From contig OY727095.1 of assembly GCA_963402885.1 (NCBI GenBank), positions 29,331,001 through 29,395,000 on the forward strand: a stretch of DNA of 64,000 nucleotides, given 5' to 3'. The DNA comes from Antedon bifida (Eukaryota; Echinodermata; Crinoidea; Comatulida; Antedonidae). Of this stretch, positions 9,047 through 18,136 are shown in pieces (the first letter of the stretch is position 1; every line of letters starts with the position of its first letter). The position numbers and the translations under genes were made by a program. Below the pieces are notes generated by a model. The model was not told the origin of the DNA. It saw nothing but the letters and a program-made list of their open reading frames with translations, and searched no databases.

Positions 9047-9905
9047 ACAAATAATTCTGATTCTATTTCTGTTTATTGCAAACAAGTCATTATGCACGTC
9101 GCAGGTTGGTTACCTGAAAGACATGAATTATAGAAACGATGCACACGATACGTACGTTGTTATTCCAGACGACGCATTAAACGTTTCATCGTGCATTTCT
9201 TCTAGTCTCGAGAGTATTAGTTATGATGAAGTGTTTGTATCGAACGTGACTGTGCGACCGTTGTGCGGTAAAGGCATCATAGTGACAGCGAATGATTGCA
9301 CGTCGTTTCTGATCGGTGATCACGTTCACGTACAAGACTTCTCGTTTAAATGCAACAACTGGTCGCGTTCGTCGTCTGCGCTGCGTCTCACAGGAGTCGG
9401 ACGCGTGTACAACGTTACATTGGAGCGTCTCGGTGTACACGGTGGTGGTGGTGGTGATGATGATGATGATGTAATGAATATCGATTCAGCGCCACCGCCC
9501 ATACTCGTTCACGTATCACCGCTGTTGTCTGAAGAAACGTTGCGGGTACACAACGTGAGTTTAAACTCGATCGTCGGTGGCTCTGTCGTGTTGAATCGAC
9601 TGTATGGCTCGATGACAGTGTCTAGATCTACGCTCGTCGAGCGTGTAGAGTGTGTTCGACTGGAACTCATCAGAAACGCCACCAAACTATTGGACTGGGA
9701 CAGATGGATGTCGTTAGGCTGCTCCAGTACTGTACACGAAGACGACTGTGATTGTACACTAGAATTGATTACCTGTTGTACAGCGTTTTTAGTAGCGATC
9801 GCGTCTGTCTACGCAATATGCGCTGGAGCCAGAATGCACGTGCATAACCGCAAAGTGGCTGAAAGTGCTCTGGCCGAAGATCATTCATTTCATCAATCAA
9901 AGTGA
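9036..9905 (+). CDS. Type I membrane glycoprotein, probably viral
   Basis: 289 codons. A cleavable signal peptide is clear at residues 1-20 (MNKKQIILILFLFIANKSLC). The ectodomain has several N-glycosylation sequons (NVSS, NVTV, NWS, NVTL, NVSL, NATK) and short beta-type units reminiscent of a right-handed beta helix, interrupted by a Gly5-Asp5 run encoded by a GGT/GAT microsatellite. A hydrophobic helix at about 246-267 (LITCCTAFLVAIASVYAICA) is followed by a short basic cytoplasmic tail. It would sit in the envelope or at the cell surface. The stop lies 13 bp inside the convergent minus-strand gene ending at 9893, a virus-like economy of space. No family recognised. Confidence 0.75.
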   Translation: MNKKQIILILFLFIANKSLCTSQVGYLKDMNYRNDAHDTYVVIPDDALNVSSCISSSLESISYDEVFVSNVTVRPLCGKGIIVTANDCTSFLIGDHVHVQDFSFKCNNWSRSSSALRLTGVGRVYNVTLERLGVHGGGGGDDDDDVMNIDSAPPPILVHVSPLLSEETLRVHNVSLNSIVGGSVVLNRLYGSMTVSRSTLVERVECVRLELIRNATKLLDWDRWMSLGCSSTVHEDDCDCTLELITCCTAFLVAIASVYAICAGARMHVHNRKVAESALAEDHSFHQSK

Positions 9906-10588
9906 AAAAAATGTTTGATTCGTTTTGCAAAGCGTCCGCGCGTCAGAGAATGACCGCCGGGATCAAGTCTGTGTAACTGATAGCACATTTCTCGATGCAA
10001 AGTTCTAAAGATGCGTTTTAATGTGGCCATATAATGAGAGACGAGAGGCCAAGTATTGTACAAAACAACGACGGATATGATAAGATATCGTCGAATCACG
10101 TCCAAGATTAGATTTAGATGAAAGGCAAAGCAGATATCGTCCTGATAACTGACGGAGCAGTCACCGTGCGTCGGTTGCCATACGAGTAGATTCATTGGAT
10201 AATAGACAAGATAACGAGTGAACGTTATCGAGTAAAACCATCGCATTTTGTCACAGAAAACGGATCCCATCGTTCTGTGAAATCCGTAACGTACGACTTG
10301 ATACCAAGTTTGAAAAGCTTCGCATCCGTCGATGGTGTGCCACAGAGCCTGGAATTGATGCATGTACACGCGTAAACTTTTCTTCTTGGCTTGACTGATG
10401 ATGATTCGCTCCACTTGTTTCGTTACAGCGGACAATACTTTACATACGTTGCCGACGATGGCTCTGGACGCTACGATGACATAACTGATGAGGCTGAACG
10501 TTATGAAAAGTATGATAGATATGTAGAAATACGGTTGAATGGGCAACCATCGATAAGCGCATTCGAACAAGGCCAGTTTAATGCCCAT
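9893..10588 (-). CDS. Multi-pass membrane protein, 231 residues, probably viral
   Basis: I take the ATG at 10588 (MGIKLALFECAY) as start; the longer frame to 10639 reads only low-complexity codons and begins without ATG. Hydrophobic segments at about 20-45 (FYISIILFITFSLISYVIVA), 110-130 (around TRYLVYYPMNLLVW) and 160-180 (YLIISVVVLYN) are separated by a basic region (SQAKKKSLRVY) and a Cys-containing loop (HGDCSVSYQDDICF). The C-tail is strongly basic. It overlaps the convergent glycoprotein gene by 13 bp and follows the EGF-like gene on the same strand after about 40 bp. Unrecognised. Confidence 0.65.
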   Translation of the reverse strand: MGIKLALFECAYRWLPIQPYFYISIILFITFSLISYVIVASRAIVGNVCKVLSAVTKQVERIIISQAKKKSLRVYMHQFQALWHTIDGCEAFQTWYQVVRYGFHRTMGSVFCDKMRWFYSITFTRYLVYYPMNLLVWQPTHGDCSVSYQDDICFAFHLNLILDVIRRYLIISVVVLYNTWPLVSHYMATLKRIFRTLHREMCYQLHRLDPGGHSLTRGRFAKRIKHFFHFD

Positions 10589-10629
10589 AGTGTAGTGCGT
10601 GTGTGCGGTGTTTTTTTTGTTTGTTTTTT

Positions 10630-11018
10630 TTAGAGACAAGCCTGAACGTACGCTAACATCGCTGCCGATACCCCACCGACGTACCGATACTCACACGAAA
10701 ATCCAAAACGATCGTTGGGACACACGCAATAGTCACCGTCTGCGGCGTCAGAGTATACACATCGGCCGTTATGCGCTGCACACGTCGTGCAGTTTACTGT
10801 TGTTTTAGGAATCGATTGTTTGCACACGGCTCCGGAGACGCCATCGCCTACACACACGCAATATTTCGATACACCATCGTACTCCATTCGTCCACTGATG
10901 CCACACAACCGTTCGTTGCATGCGCTATTTCTTCCCCACGGGACGCGTAGACAAGTAGCAACGTTATGCATACGATTGTCAACAAAGTGATAGTGATAGT
11001 TTTGACTTCTAGAATCAT
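10630..11018 (-). pseudogene. Secreted EGF-like protein gene with 5' frameshift
   Basis: The 113-codon frame from 10971 holds two EGF-like repeats: ACNERLCGISG...KYCVC...AVC, then NCTTCAAHNGRCVYSD...DYCVCPNDRFGFSC. It has no signal peptide of its own. A fitting signal sequence starts at the ATG at 11018 (MILEVKTITITLLTIVCITL) but is in another frame. In the diverged duplicate at 12937-13080, which has two fewer G/C bases at the corresponding CCCC run (10932-10940), the signal-peptide frame runs directly into the GRNSA region. So the present copy probably carries a 2-bp insertion that uncoupled signal peptide and EGF part. EGF mimics occur in several large DNA viruses; a host-gene origin is also possible. 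Confidence 0.62.
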
Positions 11019-11043
11019 AGTTTATTATTATACAAGTGTTTGT

Positions 11044-11199
11044 TTACTGTTTGGTTTGTAAATGGAAGGTGCCTTTTTTTTGTGTTAATATTCTCGCGTA
11101 ATGTACGACCAATGTTATTAATAACAGAATCAATAGCAAACAAATAGTGCTGACAATGCAACATACAATATTTATGCGTGTATAAACAAACGAATCCAT
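11044..11199 (-). CDS. 51-residue single-pass membrane peptide, probably viral
   Basis: A small frame begins MDSFVYTRINIVCCIVST, continues through an approximately 25-residue hydrophobic helix rich in Leu/Ile and ends with a basic Gln-rich tail (QKKGTFHLQTKQ). It sits immediately upstream of the EGF-like gene on the same strand, 26 bp from its ATG. The corresponding frame in the diverged copy near 13240 keeps ATGGATTCGTTTG but then has several stops, so only this copy could be functional. The longer minus-strand frame here (11245-11015) reads a CT microsatellite and is less convincing. Confidence 0.5.
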   Translation of the reverse strand: MDSFVYTRINIVCCIVSTICLLLILLLITLVVHYARILTQKKGTFHLQTKQ

Positions 11200-11620
11200 G
11201 TCTTTCTCTCTCTCTCTCTCTCCCCTCCTCCTTCAACATTCTCAATCAAATTTATAGTCATAACATTCTGTCGTCGTCAACACGTTAAAAGAGAGAAAAA
11301 CACAATATATATTTTTTTCTTTCAAACGTTTAATTGTATTATCACTACTATTACTACAATGTTTATTGCTGCATTGAATTTACACTACAATTTTAAGTTT
11401 TCTCAATGGATTCGTTGGTATCTTTCTATAAAACTATAGCAAGTTGTATACGTTTCTGTCTGCATAAATGATGTACATATAGTATAGAGTGTGCTATATA
11501 GAGTATCTTGTGTAAACATGTTTTGCCAACCGAAATGTTTAGTCTAGTGACTTTAACGTTGCACACAGCCCGGTCTGTCAAGAACATGCATTTTTTTTAA
11601 AAATAGTTGAGAGAGATTAT

Positions 11621-11752
11621 TTAGAGGGTTAGGTTTGTATAATTAGAAAGTACGCTGTCATGTAGCACAGTGTCTGTTGACAAATTACAATTACCTTAAT
11701 TATTTTCTATTATAAAAAATTACTTCCCAAATATACAAACCTAACCCTCTAA
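11621..11752. repeat. 132-bp hairpin element with perfect 20-bp inverted ends
   Basis: TTAGAGGGTTAGGTTTGTAT at 11621-11640 is exactly complementary to 11733-11752. The interior is AT-rich and non-coding. It looks like a very small MITE or foldback insertion just left of the second AAGGAGCC MITE copy. Confidence 0.75.
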
Positions 11753-11763
11753 ATGGGTCGTGT

Positions 11764-12560
11764 AACCACGAAAGGAGCCTTGTGTTGATATTAAATTTTG
11801 TTTTATTATTATTATTATATTAATCTCCATTCTTTAAGATTTCCAAAAATATGTAACTTGCTTTTTAAATTTCTTTAAAGGCAATGAAGATATGACCCGA
11901 TTTCAACAAAGCACATATGAATCTCTTGGTGCAAATTTTGCAACCAAACAGTGATTTTTAATATGTACCTATTGAGCTGTTTATCTACTTATAAGTTCAT
12001 ACCAAGTTCATGCAACCCAAGTCTTGTTATCGTCCATTATATAGGGGGGGTCAACCATTATGACTACAACTAATTTCCACGATTATTGATTACATTTTTT
12101 TAACCAAAGAAATTAAAATGACATAAACTAGTATAGTATGAACATTTCCAGATAAAACACTGTGGTGCTTTAGAAAATAGGTAAGAAATTGACCTCACAC
12201 TGTCAGCGGGCAATGGATGGTGAGTTTTAAAATGTAAAATGACACATACTTTTTGTAACTTTACAATTTCAAACATATATCATAATGTTCAGTATTGTCT
12301 ACAGTTTATTTTGAGCTACTATCCAAAAAAAATCCGATTTATAATAGCCGAGATATTTAGGTGGGAACATAAAAATCAAGTGTTTTGTCCCAGTGGAGTG
12401 TGTTGAGGCAATTTAGCTATTTCGTTGCTCAAGAGATTCATATGTTCCGAATTCAATAGATTACTTCCGAATTCAATAGATTATCAACAATTAGAAAACA
12501 GCCTTTGAAGATTTTACACACTTAAACAATGAATATACGAATAAAGATTACACTTTACTT
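11764..12560. mobile_element. Second, rearranged copy of the AAGGAGCC MITE
   Basis: The left end (CCACGAAAGGAGCCTTGTGT) and following 130 bp match the element at 3034. Homology resumes at about 12450-12560 (gaattcaatagattac; cttaaacaatgaata) after some 500 bp of unrelated sequence. The right inverted end is missing, so this copy is truncated and carries an insertion. Confidence 0.65.
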
Positions 12561-12936
12561 TACACACAGAACTTCTATAATAAAACTAAAATATATCCAT
12601 TTTTCTACGCACGCTCACATGTGATTGACCAATCAGAGGACGCGATTAGTCCCTTTTGTTTGGCTGTATCTAAGGCCGAAGCCTTTATAAAAGTGATTGT
12701 GATTGGACTATGATTGCAAATATAAATGTTTATTCATGATATTCTGAAAGATGACGTTAGAAGCTTTAAAACCATGCCAGTTGTGACGAGTTTCCAATAT
12801 TGGAAAGGCGAGAACATTCGATTGAAAAAAAAATAGGGTAGATTTTTACGACTACAAAATAAAAATACTATTACAACAACAACAACGTTTTTTGGTTTTC
12901 TTTAAAGTCAATGGATTCGTTGTTTTTTCTCATCTC
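12561..12936. other. Non-coding spacer with promoter-like motifs
   Basis: A CCAAT-type box (gaccaatcagagg, about 12627) and a TATA-like run (tttataaaag, about 12684) lie in promoter-like spacing. Only a 35-codon frame follows on the plus strand, which I do not regard as a supported gene. The rest is AT-rich. Confidence 0.3.
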
Positions 12937-13455
12937 CATACGGTCCTCTGATGCCATACAACCCGTTCGTTCCATGCGCTATTTCTTCCACGGGACACAT
13001 AGACGAGTATCAACGTTATGCAGAATATGGTTGTCAACAAAGTAATAGCGATAGTTTTGACTTCAAGAATCATAGTTTATTATTATACAGGTGTTTGTTT
13101 ACTGTTTGGTTTGTAAATGGGAGAATGCTGTTTATTTTTAATAATCTCGCCTAATGTACGACCAATGCTATTAAAAACAGAGTCAATAACAGACAGTGCT
13201 GATGATGCAACATTCAATATCCATGGGTGTCTAAGCAAACGAATCCATGTCTCTCTCTCTCTTTCTTTCTTCATCAACATTCTCACAATCACATAACATT
13301 CTGTCGTCGTCGTCATCGCGTTGGAAGAGAGAAAAACACAATATTTTTTTTTTCTTTCAAACGTTTAATTGTATTATCACTACTATTACTACAATGTTTA
13401 TTGCGGCATTGAATTGATTACTAATACACTACAATTTTTAGTTTTCTTAATGGAT
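12937..13455 (-). pseudogene. Decayed duplicate of the EGF-like/small-membrane-peptide region
   Basis: The segment matches about 10885-11415: first the region encoding GRNSA and the EGF signal peptide, then the 51-residue membrane peptide (now with early stops), the CT microsatellite, and the gagagaaaaacacaata/caaacgtttaattg tail. The two copies differ at many sites, so the duplication is not recent. It is useful because it preserves the uninterrupted signal-peptide/EGF junction lost in the other copy. Confidence 0.7.
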
Positions 13456-13710
13456 TCGTTGTTACTATTATATTGAGGTAGACGCAACGTTAAAAATTGC
13501 ATTGATTTGTATGTACAATAAATTATAAATAGAAAGAGAGAAAAGAGAAAAACACACAATATTTCTTTTTTCTTTCAAACGTTTAATTATTATTATCACT
13601 ACTATTTACTACTACTACAATTTGATTTGTACAATAAAAAATTACTAATACAAAATAAACTACTACTACTACAAAAACAACAACAATGTTTTTTTTTTTT
13701 TTGTTTAAAG
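13456..13710. repeat. Low-complexity spacer with repeated tails
   Basis: Contains a further copy of the ctttcaaacgtttaatta/ttatcactactattactac motif seen at 11325 and 13360, plus (TAC)n and poly-A tracts. The phrase atggattcgttg recurs at 11406, 12911, 13450 and 13715, marking the ends of repeated units. No gene seen. Confidence 0.5.
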
Positions 13711-14091
13711 TCAATGGATTCGTTGTTTTTTCTTAATATTGCATTGAGGAAGACGCTTTCGTTTTGTCAGCTGTTGGCGCATCTCATTCCGCAAAGTATC
13801 GGCCATCGAAAGCAAACTGTCTTGAAACGTAGAAACCATGTCGGTTTCTCGTTTTTGCAAATTTTCTATTACTTGTTGATATTTCATTTCTCTTTCTTCC
13901 GATTTGGTGATATGGGTTTGGAATTCTATCAACATGGTATTGAATTGTGTTTGCAAAGTAGTCAGTTTTGTTTCGGTTTCACGCAAATCTTGGCGTGCCT
14001 GCTCCAATTGGCTTACGAGTTGTTGAATGCCAATGTTAGATGAGGGTAGATTATTTACATCGCTCATAAAACCTCTCGTCGATGCATCCAT
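13711..14091 (-). CDS. 126-residue coiled-coil protein with C-terminal nuclear signal
   Basis: Start chosen at the ATG at 14091 (MDASTRGFMSDVNNLPSS); the frame extends further upstream but only as the shadow of the preceding gene. Residues about 22-105 form a long coiled coil rich in Gln/Glu (SQLEQARQDLRETETKLTTL; EEREMKYQQVIENLQKRE), and the C-terminus is basic (TKRKRLPQCNIKKKQRIH), a likely nuclear localisation signal. It overlaps the 3' end of the upstream 406-codon gene by 28 bp in a different frame, so the two are probably co-transcribed. Unrecognised; an oligomeric partner of the upstream protein is plausible but unproven. Confidence 0.65.
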   Translation of the reverse strand: MDASTRGFMSDVNNLPSSNIGIQQLVSQLEQARQDLRETETKLTTLQTQFNTMLIEFQTHITKSEEREMKYQQVIENLQKRETDMVSTFQDSLLSMADTLRNEMRQQLTKRKRLPQCNIKKKQRIH

Positions 14092-15284
14092 GGATACTTG
14101 TCCATTATAGAATCTTCTATGATTCTTTTTCGCTTGAACGCACATTTTTCCTTTTCTTTTAATACCGTCATTTGATCTGATAACTGAAGAATGTTTACTA
14201 TGGCAGTCCAATCACTGCTTGAATGTGATTCGATCGCTCGTCCCACAAATCTAGCAAATAGTGTTTTGTTGATAGAATTGGTTTTGGCAATATTCGCAAT
14301 GGCGGTGGCCACACCATTCTTTTTCTCCGATGTGCACGGTGTGGAAAAGGCACCGTGTAAAGTTATGGGATACTTCATGTCCGCACCGCAGTGATATGTT
14401 CTTTTTTCTTTTTTATCCAATAAGAATATACGGTTGTTGCTGGTCACCGTCATTTGCAACTCTTTCAGTTTGCCGTTGTCCAATTCGTTTTCCAGAGTGA
14501 ACTCTAGTCGCATGCGTCGTTTTACAGTTATCGGCATGATGGCGGCCGTATAGACAACTCCATTTGGAGTTCTAAGTCGAATGCCATTCATCGGCGACGA
14601 CGACGCAACATCATCTTCGCATTGTGGACTGTAGAGACAGCCGAGTGCCATATAGAAACAAATACGTTTCACGTCGCCATTGATTATGTCAAAAATCGGC
14701 ACGGGCATCGTCGATACATCGGCGCCGACAAAGTCAGCAACACAGTTTTTATTACGTGAAGAAACGTTCATAAACACGTTGTTCCTACCGTATTGCTGCA
14801 TTATTTTTTTTCTATTGTCTTCTCCAAGTACACTCATAACTTGATTTTCTAATGTGGATTCGACAAGTCGCGATGATTCCAGAACACTTGCAACAACCGC
14901 GTACTGTTCTTCACCGTCCGTACACATCAACAACATAGGCATCTCGTGCATGCGTCCTTTTGCCTTTTGCAAAGATCCGATCATTCGACCGTATGCTTGT
15001 GGTAGTGTATGGTCAGATCCATCGCAGAAAGCAATTAGTTTACCGAGACTGCCTTGAACATCTATCATCGTGTTTGCCTTTGTTGATTCTTGCGGCGTCG
15101 GTGGTGGTGGTGATGATGGGTGTGGTTGTTGTGTTGGTGGTACATCATCTTCTTGTTGGTACTCCATGAAAACTGGTTCGACCGGGTCTTGCAATTCCAA
15201 CATTGCCGTCTTTAATATGTCATCGTCTGTTGAATCGAACGCTAATAGGTTTTCTAAAAACATGTCCATATCGCAATGATTCAT
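14064..15284 (-). CDS. Acidic N-terminus protein, 406 residues, probably viral regulator
   Basis: Start taken at the ATG at 15284 (MNHCDMDMFLENLLAFDSTD), about 38 bp downstream of a TATATAG box; the longer frame to 15314 begins with TTG. The first 75 residues are acidic and hydrophobic-patterned (DMDMFLENLLAF), then rich in Pro/Gln (PPTQQPHPSSPPPPTPQEST), like a transcription activation domain. The remaining 330 residues form a mixed-fold region (KANTMIDVQGSLGKLIAFCD; YGRNNVFMNVSSRNKNCVAD) ending in a basic stretch (KEKEKCAFKRKRIIEDS). The layout suggests a nuclear DNA- or protein-binding regulator. No family recognised. Its promoter faces the CD225-like gene about 220 bp away. Confidence 0.68.
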   Translation of the reverse strand: MNHCDMDMFLENLLAFDSTDDDILKTAMLELQDPVEPVFMEYQQEDDVPPTQQPHPSSPPPPTPQESTKANTMIDVQGSLGKLIAFCDGSDHTLPQAYGRMIGSLQKAKGRMHEMPMLLMCTDGEEQYAVVASVLESSRLVESTLENQVMSVLGEDNRKKIMQQYGRNNVFMNVSSRNKNCVADFVGADVSTMPVPIFDIINGDVKRICFYMALGCLYSPQCEDDVASSSPMNGIRLRTPNGVVYTAAIMPITVKRRMRLEFTLENELDNGKLKELQMTVTSNNRIFLLDKKEKRTYHCGADMKYPITLHGAFSTPCTSEKKNGVATAIANIAKTNSINKTLFARFVGRAIESHSSSDWTAIVNILQLSDQMTVLKEKEKCAFKRKRIIEDSIMDKYPWMHRREVL

Positions 15285-15321
15285 GATGACTACTGACGAA
15301 TGCACGGTGAGCAAGTTAACC

Positions 15322-15327
15322 TATATA
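15322..15327 (-). promoter_or_regulatory. TATA box of the 406-residue gene
   Basis: TATATA on the minus strand (context ggtctatataggtt) lies about 38 bp before the ATG at 15284. This would leave a very short 5' leader, typical of viral genes. Confidence 0.45.
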
Positions 15328-15507
15328 GACCCAAACAGCCAATCAACTTCCAGCTTGAACGAGCGGTGTTGACTACCATTTGAAGATGATGCGTTGTTTT
15401 GGTTTTTTTTTGTTGACACTGCACCTGTTTTTTTTTTTTTCAATAAGAGTATCGATTAGAGTGTATTTGTGTACGTGTACATTGGAGAGAAAGAGAATGC
15501 CTTTGTC

Positions 15508-15824
15508 ATGCAATCTGTTTCCCGTATAGTGGCGAGAAGACCTAACAATTACCTGATTTCAGCTATACTCGTGACTTTATTATGCTGTATTCCATTCGGT
15601 ATTATAGGAATCGTGTACAGCGTAGATGTAAGTAATCTATTTCCTCTACAACCTCATCCCACCAACAAAATTATCTATTTAAGTTTTGTATTCTTTTACT
15701 TTTACAGAGTTCAAGAAAGTTCGACTACGGTGACAGTGATGGTGCAGCCAGATCAGCACGATCGGCAAAGACTACAAATAGTATAATTGTGTTATATATA
15801 TGTGGATGGACGTTTATTAGATAG
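15508..15824 (+). CDS. CD225 (dispanin/IFITM-like) gene, two exons
   Basis: Exon 1 (coding 15508-15627) reads RRPNNYLISAILVTLLCC then PFGIIGIVYSVD, the first half of a CD225 domain: Pro-x2-Tyr-Leu, first membrane helix, paired Cys and Pro-x-Gly-Ile. A canonical donor (GAT|gtaagt) and acceptor (ttttacag|AGT) define an 80-nt intron at 15628-15707. Exon 2 (15708-15824) continues with SSRKFDYGDSDGAARSARSA and K-T-T-N-S, the conserved Gly-Asp-x2-Gly-Ala-x2-Ser/Ala-x2-Ala-Lys element, into a short final helix. IFITM proteins of this family block virus entry at membranes; others (synapse proteins, proline-rich dispanins) have other roles. The predicted product is 78 residues, with a very short N-terminus. 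The last codons coincide with a MITE end, so the C-terminus is probably truncated. Confidence 0.82.
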
Positions 15825-15902
15825 TTGGGTTGGGTGGGGAGGGGGGGATTATTATTCAAGGTGATGTTTTATTGGAGAGGCGTTTATTCAAATAAATACC
15901 AT
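15808..15902. mobile_element. Remnant of the AATAAACGCC palindromic MITE
   Basis: ggacgtttattag at the left and ggcgtttattcaaataaatacc at the right match, with divergence, the ends of the family member at 55911-56187. The left end overlaps the last codons of the CD225-like gene. Confidence 0.5.
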
Positions 15903-16730
15903 TCTAATAATTATTAATACATTATTTAATTTAAACATCTTTTGAAACTAACTGCCGTGACAGAGTGGGCCCAAGAAAGAATACATTACGGCTTGCAACA
16001 TGGGCAGACATCTCGGTCCTAACGGGACACAGGAAGATAGCCTACAGTTATTCCTGCCAGCTTACTCAATAAAACTCAGCTATCGGGATTTCACTCGATT
16101 TTAAACAAAATGTCTAATCATCAAATCTCCCTATGTAATTTTATAATACTATTCCCCACAATATATTCCGATTCTTTATGGCGTACATTTAATTTGATCT
16201 TTATTAATTTGCAGTATAATTTCTATTTTTTAACTACTGTACCTTCACACACGCGTGGTATGTTTTAAAATAAACAAAAAACTGAAATGGCTATGACTAT
16301 GGCCAACTTAAGCTCCAGTCCTACTATCTGATTTTATTTTTCGTCTTCCAAAGGGACACTGTATTGATTGATGGAAAGTGCCTGTTTCCATTCACCTTTA
16401 GGGTCAAATCTGTTATTTTAACTTCTCCCTGGTGTATAAAAGAGAGAAAATATTTGAAACCAGGTTGTTGCAAGGTGAACTTATCGTAAACCCGGAAATT
16501 ACTTTGACCGCGAAGAATTGAAATTGAGTTGAAAATCTACTGTTGAAATCATAAATTTGGTTAAAAAACTCTTTATAATATCTTTCTAAGATAGAAATAT
16601 GGAACAATAGCGTCGAACTGAACACTAATGTTATCAAATCTACGTTTCGCGGTACATCTGAGATAGATCAGGTAGGTATCCAAGGCGGAGATTTGTACTG
16701 AAGTTTTTGCATTGTGCTCGCCTATGTCAG
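15903..16730. other. Non-coding stretch, nothing recognised
   Basis: No supported ORF, RNA gene or clear repeat. Short frames on both strands have no family resemblance. This is the first host-like, AT-rich, CpG-poor sequence to the right of the virus-like block. Confidence 0.4.
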
Positions 16731-17390
16731 AATTAACCATAATTTATAATATATAGATTACCATACATTTATTTGTTTATTGTGACATGGCGTAACACTT
16801 ATAAAAATACATTACAGCATTTGTTACCAAAAAGTTTATAATTATCTATAGCTGACGATTTGACTAACACCAAACCAATTTTTATTCATTTAAGAAACGT
16901 TACATATTTTTTATGTAATCAATTAAATAATGCTGTAATAATGTACAAAGTCCATAGAAAACAACTTCTTCATATATTCTATGGTATTAAACTAAACAGA
17001 AACATCCATAGGCCTAAAATAGGCCTATATAATATCAGACAGCAAGAACATTTTAATATTAATTTAAGAAAAACTACGTTAAAATCAATGTGTTTATCGA
17101 ATAAAGGAATAATTTTCTTATGGAATTAACTCTCCAGTGAGCTTAAAGACTTATTTAGGAAAATAGAGTACTACTACTACTACTGTATGTAACGATTACA
17201 ATTGGTTATGGTGGGGGATAGGATAGGGGTTGATAGTTGTTTTTGCCTTTATACTTTTCTGTATGTAAATTAATTAATTGTTATATTTTATAGGCTTATT
17301 GTTATTTTGAAGGATGCATGACATTTGTGCAAAGTGTGCCACCGATCTAAAGGTGTAATTCCAAATAAATAAATAAAATAAATATAATAG
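16730..17390 (+). mobile_element. 3' end of a non-LTR retrotransposon (CR1/L2-like)
   Basis: The plus-strand frame at 16860-17129 ends NINLRKTTLKSMCLSNKGII then FLWN, the usual ORF2 C-terminal pattern, and translation continues after a stop with SSELKDLFRKIEYY. A 3' UTR and an A-rich tail (ccaaataaataaataaaat, to about 17390) follow. It is 5'-truncated with internal stops. Confidence 0.7.
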
Positions 17391-17560
17391 GAGATAATTT
17401 AAGAATTTGTAAACTCACTCCTCTTTATTAACAAAATAAGGTGTTAGGTATTTAATAAATTTGAACAGTTATGATCATTGGCTATGTGTGTGTAACTCTT
17501 TAAATTGCGCATGAGCTTAAACTATAGCTTCTCCGAGAAGACTTGTTCTACCGTACAACG

Positions 17561-17645
17561 GAGCGAGTGAGCCTTCGAACCCGTGTCGATATTATGGCTA
17601 CGTAATTACTGTGTGACTGTTTTAACAGCTCGGCCACTCACTCAT
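17561..17645 (-). mobile_element. tRNA-Ser-like SINE head or tRNA pseudogene
   Basis: On the minus strand, GAGTGGCCGAGCTGTTAAAA is a good A-box (TGGCCGAGCTG), and GGGTTCGAAGGC about 45 nt later is a B-box. The T-arm does not pair properly, so it is not a working tRNA. Confidence 0.55.
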
Positions 17646-18136
17646 GAATTGTGTCAATCATGGTATATCTGTATTGATAAGACTGCCATTTTCATAATTA
17701 TTTTGATTTTAATTTTTCTTAGATTTAATTGTTAAAACCATTTTGATTTTCTTGTGCTATGATCGTGTGAATTTTAAATCAAATCAAATGTGTTTTTTTT
17801 TGTACAATTACCGAATACATTTTACTTGAAATAGATTTTAATTATTGATGACCTTTATAAATAAAATAAAACATTTTGTTTGTCCGATACTTAAAATTTC
17901 ACAACCATAATTTCAATTTATTTTATTTTATTCTAAATTTCAATTTTATATTTACAACAGGATGACCTTTAGAAATAAAAGAAAACTTTTGTTTTTCCCG
18001 ATACGTAAATGCCACAAACTTATTTAATTTGCATAAAACCTTTTAATTTTTAACATAACAAACACATGTTATTGAATACATTTGCATTTTGTAACGAATA
18101 TAAATGTCGCGGCGTATATACAACTTTTATTCCTGT
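17646..18136. other. AT-rich non-coding flank of the LTR element
   Basis: A diverged tandem motif recurs (gacctttataaataaaataaaaca at about 17850; gacctttagaaataaaagaaaac at about 17963), followed by similar nearby words. No gene seen. Confidence 0.4.

Noticed and set aside
10630-10971. Poxvirus-type growth factor
   Set aside because: Two EGF-like units and a herpesvirus-like context; Cys spacing alone cannot assign it to the poxvirus growth-factor family.
12726-12835. 35-codon plus-strand ORF after CCAAT and TATA-like boxes
   Set aside because: Too short, no domain or splice site, and the motifs are common by chance in AT-rich DNA.
17561-17645. Functional tRNA-Ser gene
   Set aside because: A- and B-boxes are present but the acceptor and T-stems do not pair; SINE head or pseudogene is more likely.
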